A stretch of DNA of 64,000 bases from NCBI GenBank assembly GCA_038120295.1, contig JAYOLL010000016.1:1-64000 (forward strand). The letters run 5' to 3'. Positions 9,062-17,592 of this stretch are shown here, piece after piece. The notes beneath the pieces are model-generated. The model saw nothing but the letters and a program-made list of their open reading frames with translations. It had not been told where the DNA came from and did not search any database. This DNA comes from JAYOEY01 sp038120295 (GTDB taxonomy: Bacteria > Pseudomonadota > Alphaproteobacteria > MPNO01 > UBA2964). Each line of letters opens with the position of its first letter. Position 1 is the stretch's first letter. The position numbers and the translations under genes were made by a program.

Positions 9062-10033
9062 ATGGCCGAACCCGCCCCAGCCCATACCGTCGGTGCTAAC
9101 ACCGAATACCATCTCACTATGAAACAGGTCGGGACGTTCTGCGGCGTCGAGATCACCGATATCGATCTGACCAAACCTCTCGATGCGCCGGTCGTCGAAG
9201 CCATCAGGCAGGCCCATGCCGAACACGGCGTGCTGGTCTTTCCAGATCATAAAATCGGCCCCGAGGACCAGAAACGTTTCGGCCGCTATTTCGGCAATCT
9301 CACAGTGCATCCCTTCTCCAGCAGCACCGAAGAAGAACCCGACCTGATCATCTACGACCAGAAGGAAGGCAACCCGCCGCCCCCGACCGATATCTGGCAC
9401 AGCGACGAGACCTGGCGTGACTGCCCGCCGATGGGAACCGTGCTGACATCGAAGATCGTCCCCGAAGTCGGCGGCAATACGGCGTTCTGCAATATGAATG
9501 CGGTCTATGAAGGGCTGTCGGACAAGTGGCAGCAGTTTCTGTCGGGGCTGGAAGCGGTCCACGATTTCAAGCCGTTCAAGACACTGTTTCCGAAAACCCG
9601 TGAAGGGATCGAACGCATCCGCAAATATGAGGACATGTACCCGCCTGCGACCCATCCGATCGTCCGCGTCCACCCCGTCACCGGCAAGAAGGTGCTGTTC
9701 GTCAATCCGCAGTTCACCCTCTACATCAAGGACATGGACGAGGACGAGAGCAACACCGTCCTGCAACTGCTGTTCCGCAAGACCTACATCCATGAATACC
9801 AGTACCGTCACGTATGGGAACCGGACATGCTGGTGTTCTGGGACAACCGCCTCGTGCAGCATTCCGCGCTTCACGATTACTATCCGAAGCGGCGGCTGAT
9901 GAACCGTATCACCATCGAAGGCGACAGACCGGTCGGCGATGCGCCAGCTGCGGAAGGCGACGCCATCCACAAGCATCTGAGTCCACCGGTGATGGCCTTC
10001 GATGGCCGCCAGAAGCGCCAGCACGAGATGTAA
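9062..10033 (+). CDS. TauD/TfdA family Fe(II)/2-oxoglutarate dioxygenase
   Basis: 323 residues from the ATG at 9062, directly after an AGGAGG site; this start fits better than 9008. The iron facial triad is visible as H113 and D115 (WHSDETW) and the distal His in DNRLVQHSALHDYYPKRR (H267), followed by the 2-oxoglutarate-binding Arg of KRRLMNR. Family members hydroxylate taurine, aryloxyacetates and similar acids, often releasing sulfite, phenol or another leaving group. It sits two bases after the ThDP gene in the same operon. The substrate is unknown; a second family member at 22022-23119 is only distantly similar. Confidence 0.9.
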   Translation: MAEPAPAHTVGANTEYHLTMKQVGTFCGVEITDIDLTKPLDAPVVEAIRQAHAEHGVLVFPDHKIGPEDQKRFGRYFGNLTVHPFSSSTEEEPDLIIYDQKEGNPPPPTDIWHSDETWRDCPPMGTVLTSKIVPEVGGNTAFCNMNAVYEGLSDKWQQFLSGLEAVHDFKPFKTLFPKTREGIERIRKYEDMYPPATHPIVRVHPVTGKKVLFVNPQFTLYIKDMDEDESNTVLQLLFRKTYIHEYQYRHVWEPDMLVFWDNRLVQHSALHDYYPKRRLMNRITIEGDRPVGDAPAAEGDAIHKHLSPPVMAFDGRQKRQHEM

Positions 10034-10051
10034 TTCCCAGGGAGAAACACG

Positions 10052-10840
10052 TTGGATCTAGGACTGAAAGGAAAGCGGGCCCTTGTCATGGGCTCGACGC
10101 GGGGCATCGGCCGTAGAATCGCTGAAGTACTCGGACAGGAAGGCGCCGACGTCGCCGTTTGCGGACGCGACAAGGACGGCGCGGATGCGCTGGCAAAGTC
10201 GATATCGGACGAAAACGGCGTCGCCACGCACTCCTACCAGCTCGACCTCACCGATCCGGTATCGGTCAAGGCGATGATCGCAGATATAGAGGGCGATTTC
10301 GGAGCGCTGGATATTATTATCGCAAATGGCGGCGGGCCGCCGCCGGGCGGCGTCGCCGGCGTCTCCATGGAGACATGGGAAGCCCAGTTCCGCCCTATGT
10401 TTCTGAGCCAGGTCGAAATCGTAAATGCCTTCCTTCCCGGCATGCGGGAACGCGGCTGGGGCCGCATCGTCGTGACGTCGAGTTCCGGCGCGGTTCAGCC
10501 GATTCCTCACCTCGGTATCTCGAACACGCTCCGGGCCTCGCTGATGCTATGGGCCAAAAGCCTAGCACTGGAGATCGCCGCTGATGGCGTCACGGTCAAC
10601 ACCGTTCTGCCGGGCCGTATCCAGACCGACCGCGTCAACCAGATCGACGAGGCCGCTGCCAAGGCGCAGGGCAAGGATGTCGAGCAGATCAAGGTCGAGT
10701 CCCGAGCCACCATCCCGATGAAGCGTTACGGGAGCGCCGACGAGTACGCCCGCATGGCCGTGTTCCTCGCGAGCGAAGGCGCAAGCTACGTAACGGGCAC
10801 GATCATCCCGGTCGATGGCGGGTTCATTAAGGGGATTTAG
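10052..10840 (+). CDS. SDR family oxidoreductase with degenerate active site
   Basis: 262 residues; TTG start at 10052 after GGGAGA. The next in-frame ATG would cut the nucleotide-binding motif, so TTG is preferred. The Rossmann motif GSTRGIGR (residues 14-21) and ANGGG (91-95, in place of NNAG) are present. The catalytic Ser is in VTSSSGAVQP (about 143-145). Where the family has Y-x3-K, this protein reads SNTLR (157-161), so Tyr and Lys are Ser and Arg. A subset of FabG-like SDRs shares this change, and it may be inactive or use another mechanism. The end overlaps the convergent hydrolase by 14 bases. Confidence 0.85.
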   Translation: MDLGLKGKRALVMGSTRGIGRRIAEVLGQEGADVAVCGRDKDGADALAKSISDENGVATHSYQLDLTDPVSVKAMIADIEGDFGALDIIIANGGGPPPGGVAGVSMETWEAQFRPMFLSQVEIVNAFLPGMRERGWGRIVVTSSSGAVQPIPHLGISNTLRASLMLWAKSLALEIAADGVTVNTVLPGRIQTDRVNQIDEAAAKAQGKDVEQIKVESRATIPMKRYGSADEYARMAVFLASEGASYVTGTIIPVDGGFIKGI

Positions 10841-12296
10841 GCCTTAGTTCTCCGGAAACCGGCTCGAAGGCGGTGACCGGTCTGGGTTCGACATTAAGCG
10901 CTTCCGGCGTTTCGCATCGGTAAAACTGTCCCTGCCCGGCTTCTCCGATGAATTCGCCATCGTTCCAGACGATCCTGCCCCGCGACACGGTCATCGCCGG
11001 CCAGCCGGTAACCTCCCTGCCCTCGTAAGGCGTGTAATCCATCGCGTCGTGCATGATTGACTGTGTGATGGTTACCGGGCGTTCGGCGTCCCAGATCGTC
11101 AGGTCGGCATCGGAGCCGACGGCGATTGTGCCCTTACGGGGATAGAGCCCGTACAGCTTCGCCGCGTTGGTCGCTGTCAGGGCGACAAACTCCTGCAGAT
11201 CGATGCGGCCCTTCCCGACCCCTTCCGAAAACAGAAGGGGCAGACGGACCTCAAGGCCAGGCACCCCGTTGGCAATCTGTTTGAAATGCGCATCCGGCCC
11301 GGCCATAAGTTTTCCTTCCGGATCGTCGAACCGGTAGGGCGCGTGATCCGACGAAATGACGGAAAACACCCCGTCTTCGATGCCCTTCCAGACGATCTCC
11401 TGATTGGCCGCATCGCGCGGCGGCGGGCTGCACATATGTTTGGCGCCTTCGAGCCCTGGCCTGTCGAGATCGTCTTCGGTCAGGAACAGATATTGCGGAC
11501 AGGTTTCGGCGTGAACGTTAAGCCCCCGCTCCTGCGCCCATCTGATCTGCTCAATCGCTTCGCCCCCCGAGACATGGACGATCAGGATCGGGACATCGAC
11601 CAGCTCCGCCAGCGCGATACTTCGGTGCGTTGCTTCGCGCTCCACCAGCATGGGCCGCGCCATGGCGTGGAATTTCGGAGCGCGCAGCCCCGCTCCGATC
11701 AGCCTTTCGGCCATCCAGGCGATCATGTCATTGTTTTCGGCGTGCACCATGACCATCGCGCCGTCGCGTCGCGCTACCGCCAGCACGTCGAGAAACTGAC
11801 GGTCGGTCAGCATCAGCGCGTCGTAGGTCAGATAGATCTTGAAACTGGTATAGCCATCCCTGATCAGCGCCGGCAGTTCCTGCCCCAGAACCTGCGGCGT
11901 CGGATCGGATACAATCAGATGAAAAGCGTAATCGATCACCGCCTTCGGCCCCGCCATCTCATGATAGGCGGTAACCACATCCCTAAGGGAGTCCCCGCGG
12001 TGCTGGCAGGCAAACGGGATAATCATGGTATTCCCGCCACAGGCAGCCGACCGGCTAGCCGTGAACCAGTCATCCGCCGTCCAGATCCCGGTCGAGGAAA
12101 TCTGCTCGACATGGCAATGGCTGTCTATGCCACCCGGTAGCACGAGCCGCCCTGCGGCATCGATCTCCTCCCTGCCCGGTCCCAGCGCCTCACCGATGGC
12201 TTCGATAACGCCATCCTGGATACCGATATCGCCTGCGAACCGGTCGCTCTCGGTAATAATGTCGGCATTGCGCACGACCAGATCGTAGTCAGCCAT
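10827..12296 (-). CDS. Dihydropyrimidinase/hydantoinase-like cyclic amidohydrolase
   Basis: A 489-residue amidohydrolase of the dihydropyrimidinase/allantoinase/dihydroorotase group. The binuclear metal site is complete: HxH in GGIDSHCHVEQ, the carbamylated-lysine region SFKIYLTY, His in VHAEN, His in VHVSG and Asp in ISSDHAPY. These enzymes open cyclic amides such as dihydrouracil or hydantoins. The start is supported by GGAGGG. It is divergent from the DapA-like gene and convergent with the SDR. No beta-ureidopropionase or carbamoylase is nearby, so the substrate cannot be fixed. Confidence 0.9.
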   Translation of the reverse strand: MADYDLVVRNADIITESDRFAGDIGIQDGVIEAIGEALGPGREEIDAAGRLVLPGGIDSHCHVEQISSTGIWTADDWFTASRSAACGGNTMIIPFACQHRGDSLRDVVTAYHEMAGPKAVIDYAFHLIVSDPTPQVLGQELPALIRDGYTSFKIYLTYDALMLTDRQFLDVLAVARRDGAMVMVHAENNDMIAWMAERLIGAGLRAPKFHAMARPMLVEREATHRSIALAELVDVPILIVHVSGGEAIEQIRWAQERGLNVHAETCPQYLFLTEDDLDRPGLEGAKHMCSPPPRDAANQEIVWKGIEDGVFSVISSDHAPYRFDDPEGKLMAGPDAHFKQIANGVPGLEVRLPLLFSEGVGKGRIDLQEFVALTATNAAKLYGLYPRKGTIAVGSDADLTIWDAERPVTITQSIMHDAMDYTPYEGREVTGWPAMTVSRGRIVWNDGEFIGEAGQGQFYRCETPEALNVEPRPVTAFEPVSGELRPKSP

Positions 12297-12369
12297 TGGT
12301 TGTCATCCCTCCGTTTGTCGCCGAGCCTAAGCGGTGTAGGTTTCCCTGACCAGACAGGAGGATCCGTAA

Positions 12370-13284
12370 ATGCTCGACGAAACCGCAAAAGGCGTCTTCG
12401 CCATTGCCGCAACGCCTTTTACCGACGACGGGGCGCTCGATTTCGACAGTATCGACCGAATGGTCGATTTCTATGTCGAATGCGGGGTATCGGGACTCAC
12501 AATCCTGGGCATCATGGGAGAGGCCGCGAAGCTTTCCAATGAAGAGTCCGCGGCGGTTGCCAGCCGCATTCTCGCCCGGCTCGACGGCAAAATTCCCGTC
12601 GTCGTGGGCGTATCCGCCCCATCCATGAACGCGATCCAGTCCCTGACGAAGAAGGTAACGGACATGGGAGCCGCCGGCGTGATGGTTGCGCCGATGTCCG
12701 GACTTCATACGGATCAGCAGATCGAGAGTTACTTTCATTCCGTCTGCGAATCACTGGGCGACACACCCATCGTGCTGCAGGATTATCCGCCGACCACGGG
12801 CGTCTGGTTCTCGACACCTCTGTTAAACAAACTCTTCACCGACCTTCCCAGCCTAAAGGTACTGAAACACGAGGACTGGCCGGGCCTGAGAAAGCTCACG
12901 CAGTTTCGCGCCGCCGAAGCGGCAGGCGAACGTCGACGGGTCAGCGTACTGGTCGGCAATGGCGGGGTATTCCTGCCGCAGGAACTTCAGCGCGGCGCCG
13001 ACGGCGCGATGACGGGCTTCGCCTATCCGGAAATGCTGGTGCAGGTGTGTAACCTCCACGCAGACGGGAAACCCGATGAAGCGGAAGATTTGTTCGATGC
13101 CTACCTGCCACTTATTCGGTACGAACAGCAGATCGGCATCGGGCTGGCCATACGAAAGGAAATCTTTCGTCGGCGCGGGGTGATTTCAAGCGCCAGAACC
13201 CGCGCGCCCGGTCCCACACTGGACGAGACAGATCACAGCGAACTCAGCCGGCTGATAAGCCGGGTCGAAGCCAGGATATCTTAG
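12370..13284 (+). CDS. Dihydrodipicolinate synthase family aldolase
   Basis: A 304-residue TIM-barrel class I aldolase of the DapA/NanA family. It shows GIMGEAAKL (the G-x2-GE motif), catalytic Tyr139 in LQDYPP and the Schiff-base Lys166 in LKVLKHED. Reactions in the family include dihydrodipicolinate synthesis, sialic acid cleavage and sugar-acid or 2-oxo acid aldol cleavage. Catabolic neighbours suggest a 2-oxo acid aldolase or dehydratase rather than lysine synthesis. GGAGGATCC precedes the start. Its 3' end overlaps the convergent lyase gene by four bases. Confidence 0.88.
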   Translation: MLDETAKGVFAIAATPFTDDGALDFDSIDRMVDFYVECGVSGLTILGIMGEAAKLSNEESAAVASRILARLDGKIPVVVGVSAPSMNAIQSLTKKVTDMGAAGVMVAPMSGLHTDQQIESYFHSVCESLGDTPIVLQDYPPTTGVWFSTPLLNKLFTDLPSLKVLKHEDWPGLRKLTQFRAAEAAGERRRVSVLVGNGGVFLPQELQRGADGAMTGFAYPEMLVQVCNLHADGKPDEAEDLFDAYLPLIRYEQQIGIGLAIRKEIFRRRGVISSARTRAPGPTLDETDHSELSRLISRVEARIS

Positions 13285-14114
13285 GCTTTTTCGCCCTTGA
13301 TGAGGCGGTGGATTTCGGGCTGGGCGTAAACGCCTTCAGCAAAGCTATAGGTCCCGGGTCCGGCTAGTTCCTCCGCCGCCTTCCTGACCGCCAGCAGCGC
13401 CGCCTTTGTAATATTGCTGCCGACCGTCACACGTCGTACGCCCATCTCGCCCAGCTCCGAAACAGGCGGGGTCCCGGGCCCGGCAAGGACGTTTAACGGT
13501 CCATCGATGGCGCTGGCCAGTCGTGCAATCAGTTCGCCGTCGCGTGCGCCGATCACGAATGCGCAGTCTGCTCCAGCGGAAAGGAATGCATTGGCCCGGC
13601 GAACGGTCTCATCAAACACGGCCTCATCATTGCCGATCATGAAGCCATCGGTCCGGGCGTTGACGACGATGTCCATCCCGCTCGACCGAGCAGCCTCTAC
13701 GGCGGCGGCGACGCGTTCGACGGACAGATCGAAATCAAGAAGCCGACGCGGTCCGGACTTGTCACTGTCCTCGATATTCACCCCGACCGCGCCTGCTTCG
13801 ATGGTGAAACGCACTGTCTCCGCTACGATTTCCGGCGATGCGCCATAGCCGGCTTCCATGTCCGCGCTGACGGGAATATCGACCGCCGAAGCGATCCTGC
13901 CGACCGCGCTAAGCATCTCCTCACGAGGGATATTCTCGCCATCGCAATAACCGAGGGAAAACGCACACCCGCCGCTTGTGGTCGCAGTCGCCGGAAAACC
14001 GGCCTCGGCGATCACGCAGGCACTGATTGCATCCCAGCAGTTAGGCAGGACGAATATTCCGTCGTTGCGATGCATGGCAGCGAAGGCCGCCGCTTTTTCA
14101 CTCTGACTTGCCAT
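13281..14114 (-). CDS. Isocitrate lyase/PEP mutase superfamily protein
   Basis: 277 residues from an ATG at 14114, with GGAGA at good spacing; a TTG at 14120 is possible. It is a barrel of the ICL/PEPM superfamily: VLPNCWDAISACVI, TTSGGCAFSLG, SADMEAGYG (metal Asp/Glu) and VNIEDS are all present. It lacks the KRCGH lyase loop of PrpB and instead reads EDSDKSGPRRLLD at that place, so it belongs to the oxaloacetate-hydrolase/carboxyvinyl-phosphonate-mutase-like branch of unknown substrate. It is divergent from the TAXI-TRAP genes and convergent with the DapA-like gene. Confidence 0.87.
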   Translation of the reverse strand: MASQSEKAAAFAAMHRNDGIFVLPNCWDAISACVIAEAGFPATATTSGGCAFSLGYCDGENIPREEMLSAVGRIASAVDIPVSADMEAGYGASPEIVAETVRFTIEAGAVGVNIEDSDKSGPRRLLDFDLSVERVAAAVEAARSSGMDIVVNARTDGFMIGNDEAVFDETVRRANAFLSAGADCAFVIGARDGELIARLASAIDGPLNVLAGPGTPPVSELGEMGVRRVTVGSNITKAALLAVRKAAEELAGPGTYSFAEGVYAQPEIHRLIKGEKA

Positions 14115-14316
14115 AATCAAATCAATCTCCCGTACCTGAAAACGACGAAACCCGGATTACCTGTCCGTCGAAAACTCCGATCAACACGATAGCACAGCCA
14201 TTATCCAACCTGGCTTCCCGGTTCTTTAGCCAAAAGCCGTTTTGTGATAAAAACAGGTGCAATCGGGGAGTCTCGTCCGGCTTTCTGAGCAAATTCGATG
14301 GAAACAGGAGAATCCA

Positions 14317-15333
14317 ATGAATTTCGTTCGACATCTTAAGGGCGCGGGAATCGCGCTTGCTGTAACGGCATTTGCCGCCGCCGGTACCCCGGCAATTTCC
14401 GCTGACAAGGACTATATCCTGAATACAGCATCCACCGGGGGCACTTATCACCCGGTCGGAACCGCTATTTCAACACTAACCAAGATCAAACTTCTTCCGA
14501 AGCAGAAATTCAGCCTGACGGCGGTGAATTCGGCAGGTTCGGGGGCCAATGTCCAGGCCCTCGGCGCGAATACCGCCCAGTTTGCCATTCTGCAGGGGCT
14601 CTTCGGGTCCTATGCGGCGACCGGCACGGGCCCGGTCTCCGCTCCGCAGAAAAACCTTCGGTCGGTTACCATGCTGTGGCAGAACGTCGAGCAGTTCGTG
14701 ATCAGCAACAAATACGTCAAATCCGGAACCGTGTCCGACATGGTCGCCATGAAAGGCATGTCGATGGGGATGGGAAAGAAGAATTCCGGAACCATCGGCT
14801 CTAATCGCGTGCTTCTAAAAGGCCTTGGAATCGATATCGCAAAAGACTTCAAGCTGGTCGACGCCGGCTTCGGTCCCACGGCCGATGCGATCGCAAACGG
14901 CCAGGCTGCCGGCGGCGGCCTTGGCGCCGGTCCGCCCACCGGAGCCGTGACCAAGCTGATGGCTTCCAACAAGGGCAAGTTCACTATCCTGAACGTGACC
15001 GATAAGGAACGGAAAATGATGGATGGTGGACGCAGTCTCTGGGTCCCCTACACCATTAAGGCCGGTACCTACCCCGGTCAGACGAAGGACGTGAACACGA
15101 TCGCGCAGCCGAATTTCCTCGCGGTCAACGCCGATGTCTCCGAGGACCATGTCTACAAGCTGACAAAGGCGATCTACGAGAATCTTCCGTTCCTGCAGGC
15201 GATCCACAAGGCGACTAAGGCAATGGACGTGAAGAAGGCCATGGCCGGACTGCCCGTGCCGCTCCACCCGGGCGCTGCGCGCTACTACAAGGAAGTCGGC
15301 CTGACGATCCCGTCCCATCTTATGGCCAAGTAA
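14317..15333 (+). CDS. TAXI family TRAP transporter substrate-binding protein
   Basis: 338 residues from the ATG at 14317, preceded by AGGAG. An N-terminal signal peptide is clear: basic start, hydrophobic GIALAVTAFAAAG, then cleavage near PAISA-DKDY. The mature start YILNTASTGGTYHPVG is the TAXI (NMT1-like) hallmark with its T-GG-Y ligand loop. It should capture an organic acid in the periplasm and deliver it to the fused permease encoded 96 bases downstream. The intergenic region 14115-14316 must hold divergent promoters; I see no consensus pair I would defend. Confidence 0.92.
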   Translation: MNFVRHLKGAGIALAVTAFAAAGTPAISADKDYILNTASTGGTYHPVGTAISTLTKIKLLPKQKFSLTAVNSAGSGANVQALGANTAQFAILQGLFGSYAATGTGPVSAPQKNLRSVTMLWQNVEQFVISNKYVKSGTVSDMVAMKGMSMGMGKKNSGTIGSNRVLLKGLGIDIAKDFKLVDAGFGPTADAIANGQAAGGGLGAGPPTGAVTKLMASNKGKFTILNVTDKERKMMDGGRSLWVPYTIKAGTYPGQTKDVNTIAQPNFLAVNADVSEDHVYKLTKAIYENLPFLQAIHKATKAMDVKKAMAGLPVPLHPGAARYYKEVGLTIPSHLMAK

Positions 15334-15429
15334 GTCTTCCCGGAGATCGTTCTTGAACGATACCGGACAATGGAACCGGCGGTTGCCTGAAGGCAGCCGC
15401 CGGATTCATGTGTGGCAGCGCCCTAAGCC

Positions 15430-17592
15430 ATGACAGACAGCGCTTCCAACAAACCTCAAGACGTCCCTCCCCTCGGGTTCCGGGACGGCGTGTTCGATTT
15501 CAATCACGCCCTGAACCAGGGCGGCGCTTACTGGATTGTTAGCGCGGCCATTGTCTGCTTCGGGCTCTGGCATGTTGCGACCAATGTCTACCTGACTGAG
15601 CCAGGTCAGTGGCAGAACTGTATCCATTTCGGTGGCTTTGCCTTTCTGGCCGCAATTTCATCGCCGATGTTTCCGAAATATGCGGATAGGCGCTGGGCGC
15701 TTGGACTGGATATTGGCTATGGCGTCCTTGTGGCTGCTTCCGCGTGCTGGATGGCCTACGCGGAAGACGGCATTTACGCCCGTACTCTCGCCAAGACGGG
15801 CCAGGTCTGGCAGCTGACGCCCCTGGACTGGATAGCCGGCGTTATTGTCATCGTTGCTGCGGTGGACCTGACGCGACGGCTTACAGGCTGGATCATCCCG
15901 GTCCTTATCATCGTCGCCATGTCCTACATCCTGTTTCTGGGCGAATGGCTGCCGGGCACCTTCCGTGCGGCAAGCCTCCCCCTTGGCGATGTTCTTTTCC
16001 GATCCATGTACAACGACGAGGGCATGTTCGGGATCATCACCACGATCTCTTCGGCGAATATCGCCCTCTTCATGATATTCGGAGCTTTTCTGGTGGTCTC
16101 CGGCGCCTCGGATTTTGTCATTGAGTTCGCCAAGATCGTCGCAGGCAGGTTTCGCGGCGGCTCCGCCTTTGTCGCAGTTCTGGCGTCGGCCCTCACCGGC
16201 ACCATTTCCGGTTCCGCCGTAGCGAACACGGCCTCGACCGGCGTTATTACCATCCCGCTGATGAAGGCGAATGGTTTCCGCCCGGGATTTGCAGCAGGGG
16301 TCGAGGCCTCTGCTTCCACCGGCGGCCAGATCATGCCGCCGATTATGGGGGCCGGTGCTTTTGTCATGGTGTCCTACACCGGAATTCCCTACGGCACGAT
16401 CGTCCTTTATTCGATCGTTCCCGCAATTCTTTATTTTCTCTCTATCGGTTTCATCGTCCGGGTCGAAGCGATGAAGCACGTTATCGGCGTCGAGCAATCA
16501 AACGTCGTCGACAGAGGAAAGCTCTATGCGGGCGCGCTCAACTTCCTGCTACCGCTCGGCGTCATGACATACATGCTGGTCGCGGGCTGGACGCCCAGCT
16601 ATGCCGCCTGCGTCGCGATCGCGACACTTATCGTAACGAGCTGGGTGACACCCAACCGCATGACGCCTCGAAAAATCGGCGAAGCCCTCACGTTGGGTAT
16701 GAAGACTGCCATCATGACGGCAATACTTCTGGTCGCCGTCGGGCTGATCAACAATGCCGTTACGACGTCAGGCCTCGCCAACACATTTGCCCTGATGATC
16801 GCCCAGTGGTCGCAAGGCTCACTGATCTTCGCCCTGATCCTGATCGGGCTGGCTTCGCTGGTGCTGGGGATGGGACTGCCCGTGACCGCGGCCTATATCG
16901 TTCTCGCAATTCTGTCGGCGCCGGCGCTGTCCGGCATGCTGGCAGACGGCCTTGTCATCGAACAGCTCGTTAACGGCATCGCCGATCCGGCCAAGGCTGC
17001 CTTGTTTGCCCTGGTCGATTCTCCCCATGCCGTAAAGGTCAGTACCGGGATGAGTATTGAGGAGGCCAGACAGCTTGTGAGCGCGATGCCGTTCGAACTA
17101 GCGGTCACGATCCGGCCGGCAGTCGTCGACCCTGCAACGATGACGACCATGCTTCTGACGGCCCACCTGATTATTTTCTGGCTCAGCCAGGATTCGAACG
17201 TGACCCCTCCCGTCTGTCTTGCCGCCTTCACCGCGGCGGGGATAGCTGGGTCGCGACCGATGGCGACGGGGTTCGAATCCTGGAAGATTGCCAAGGGCCT
17301 TTATATCGTGCCTCTGATTTTTGCCTACACGCCGCTGGTCGGCGGCGATTTCTGGCAGGTCATCCAGATCGGGTTTTTCAGTCTTTTTGGCATTTATGCG
17401 TTTACGACGCTTGTCCAGCGCTACTCGGAGGGGCCTATCCCCTTCTGGCTGTATCCTGTTCTAATTGCCGGAGGCGCCGCCAGTTTCTGGCCGCTCGAGT
17501 TCCTCATCAATCTTACCGGTGCGGCACTCGTTACCACCGCCATCGTCATTACGGCGAAGAAGGGACGCAGCCGTAATAAGTCAGCGCGCTGA
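15430..17592 (+). CDS. TRAP transporter fused permease (4TM/12TM)
   Basis: A 720-residue inner-membrane protein with the small (DctQ-like) and large (DctM-like) subunits fused, as usual for TAXI systems. The large domain has conserved stretches such as SGSAVANTASTGVITIP, EASASTGGQIMPPIMGAGAF and VLGMGLPVTAAY, typical of the DctM transport core. It works with the binding protein just upstream in sodium- or proton-driven uptake of carboxylate-type substrates. The ribosome site is weak. The 3' end overlaps the convergent MmgE/PrpD gene by 12 bases. Confidence 0.93.
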   Translation: MTDSASNKPQDVPPLGFRDGVFDFNHALNQGGAYWIVSAAIVCFGLWHVATNVYLTEPGQWQNCIHFGGFAFLAAISSPMFPKYADRRWALGLDIGYGVLVAASACWMAYAEDGIYARTLAKTGQVWQLTPLDWIAGVIVIVAAVDLTRRLTGWIIPVLIIVAMSYILFLGEWLPGTFRAASLPLGDVLFRSMYNDEGMFGIITTISSANIALFMIFGAFLVVSGASDFVIEFAKIVAGRFRGGSAFVAVLASALTGTISGSAVANTASTGVITIPLMKANGFRPGFAAGVEASASTGGQIMPPIMGAGAFVMVSYTGIPYGTIVLYSIVPAILYFLSIGFIVRVEAMKHVIGVEQSNVVDRGKLYAGALNFLLPLGVMTYMLVAGWTPSYAACVAIATLIVTSWVTPNRMTPRKIGEALTLGMKTAIMTAILLVAVGLINNAVTTSGLANTFALMIAQWSQGSLIFALILIGLASLVLGMGLPVTAAYIVLAILSAPALSGMLADGLVIEQLVNGIADPAKAALFALVDSPHAVKVSTGMSIEEARQLVSAMPFELAVTIRPAVVDPATMTTMLLTAHLIIFWLSQDSNVTPPVCLAAFTAAGIAGSRPMATGFESWKIAKGLYIVPLIFAYTPLVGGDFWQVIQIGFFSLFGIYAFTTLVQRYSEGPIPFWLYPVLIAGGAASFWPLEFLINLTGAALVTTAIVITAKKGRSRNKSAR

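Noticed and set aside
9011..10024. 337-codon minus-strand ORF opposite the TauD-type dioxygenase
   Set aside because: Dioxygenase motifs on the plus strand are complete; the antisense ORF has none.
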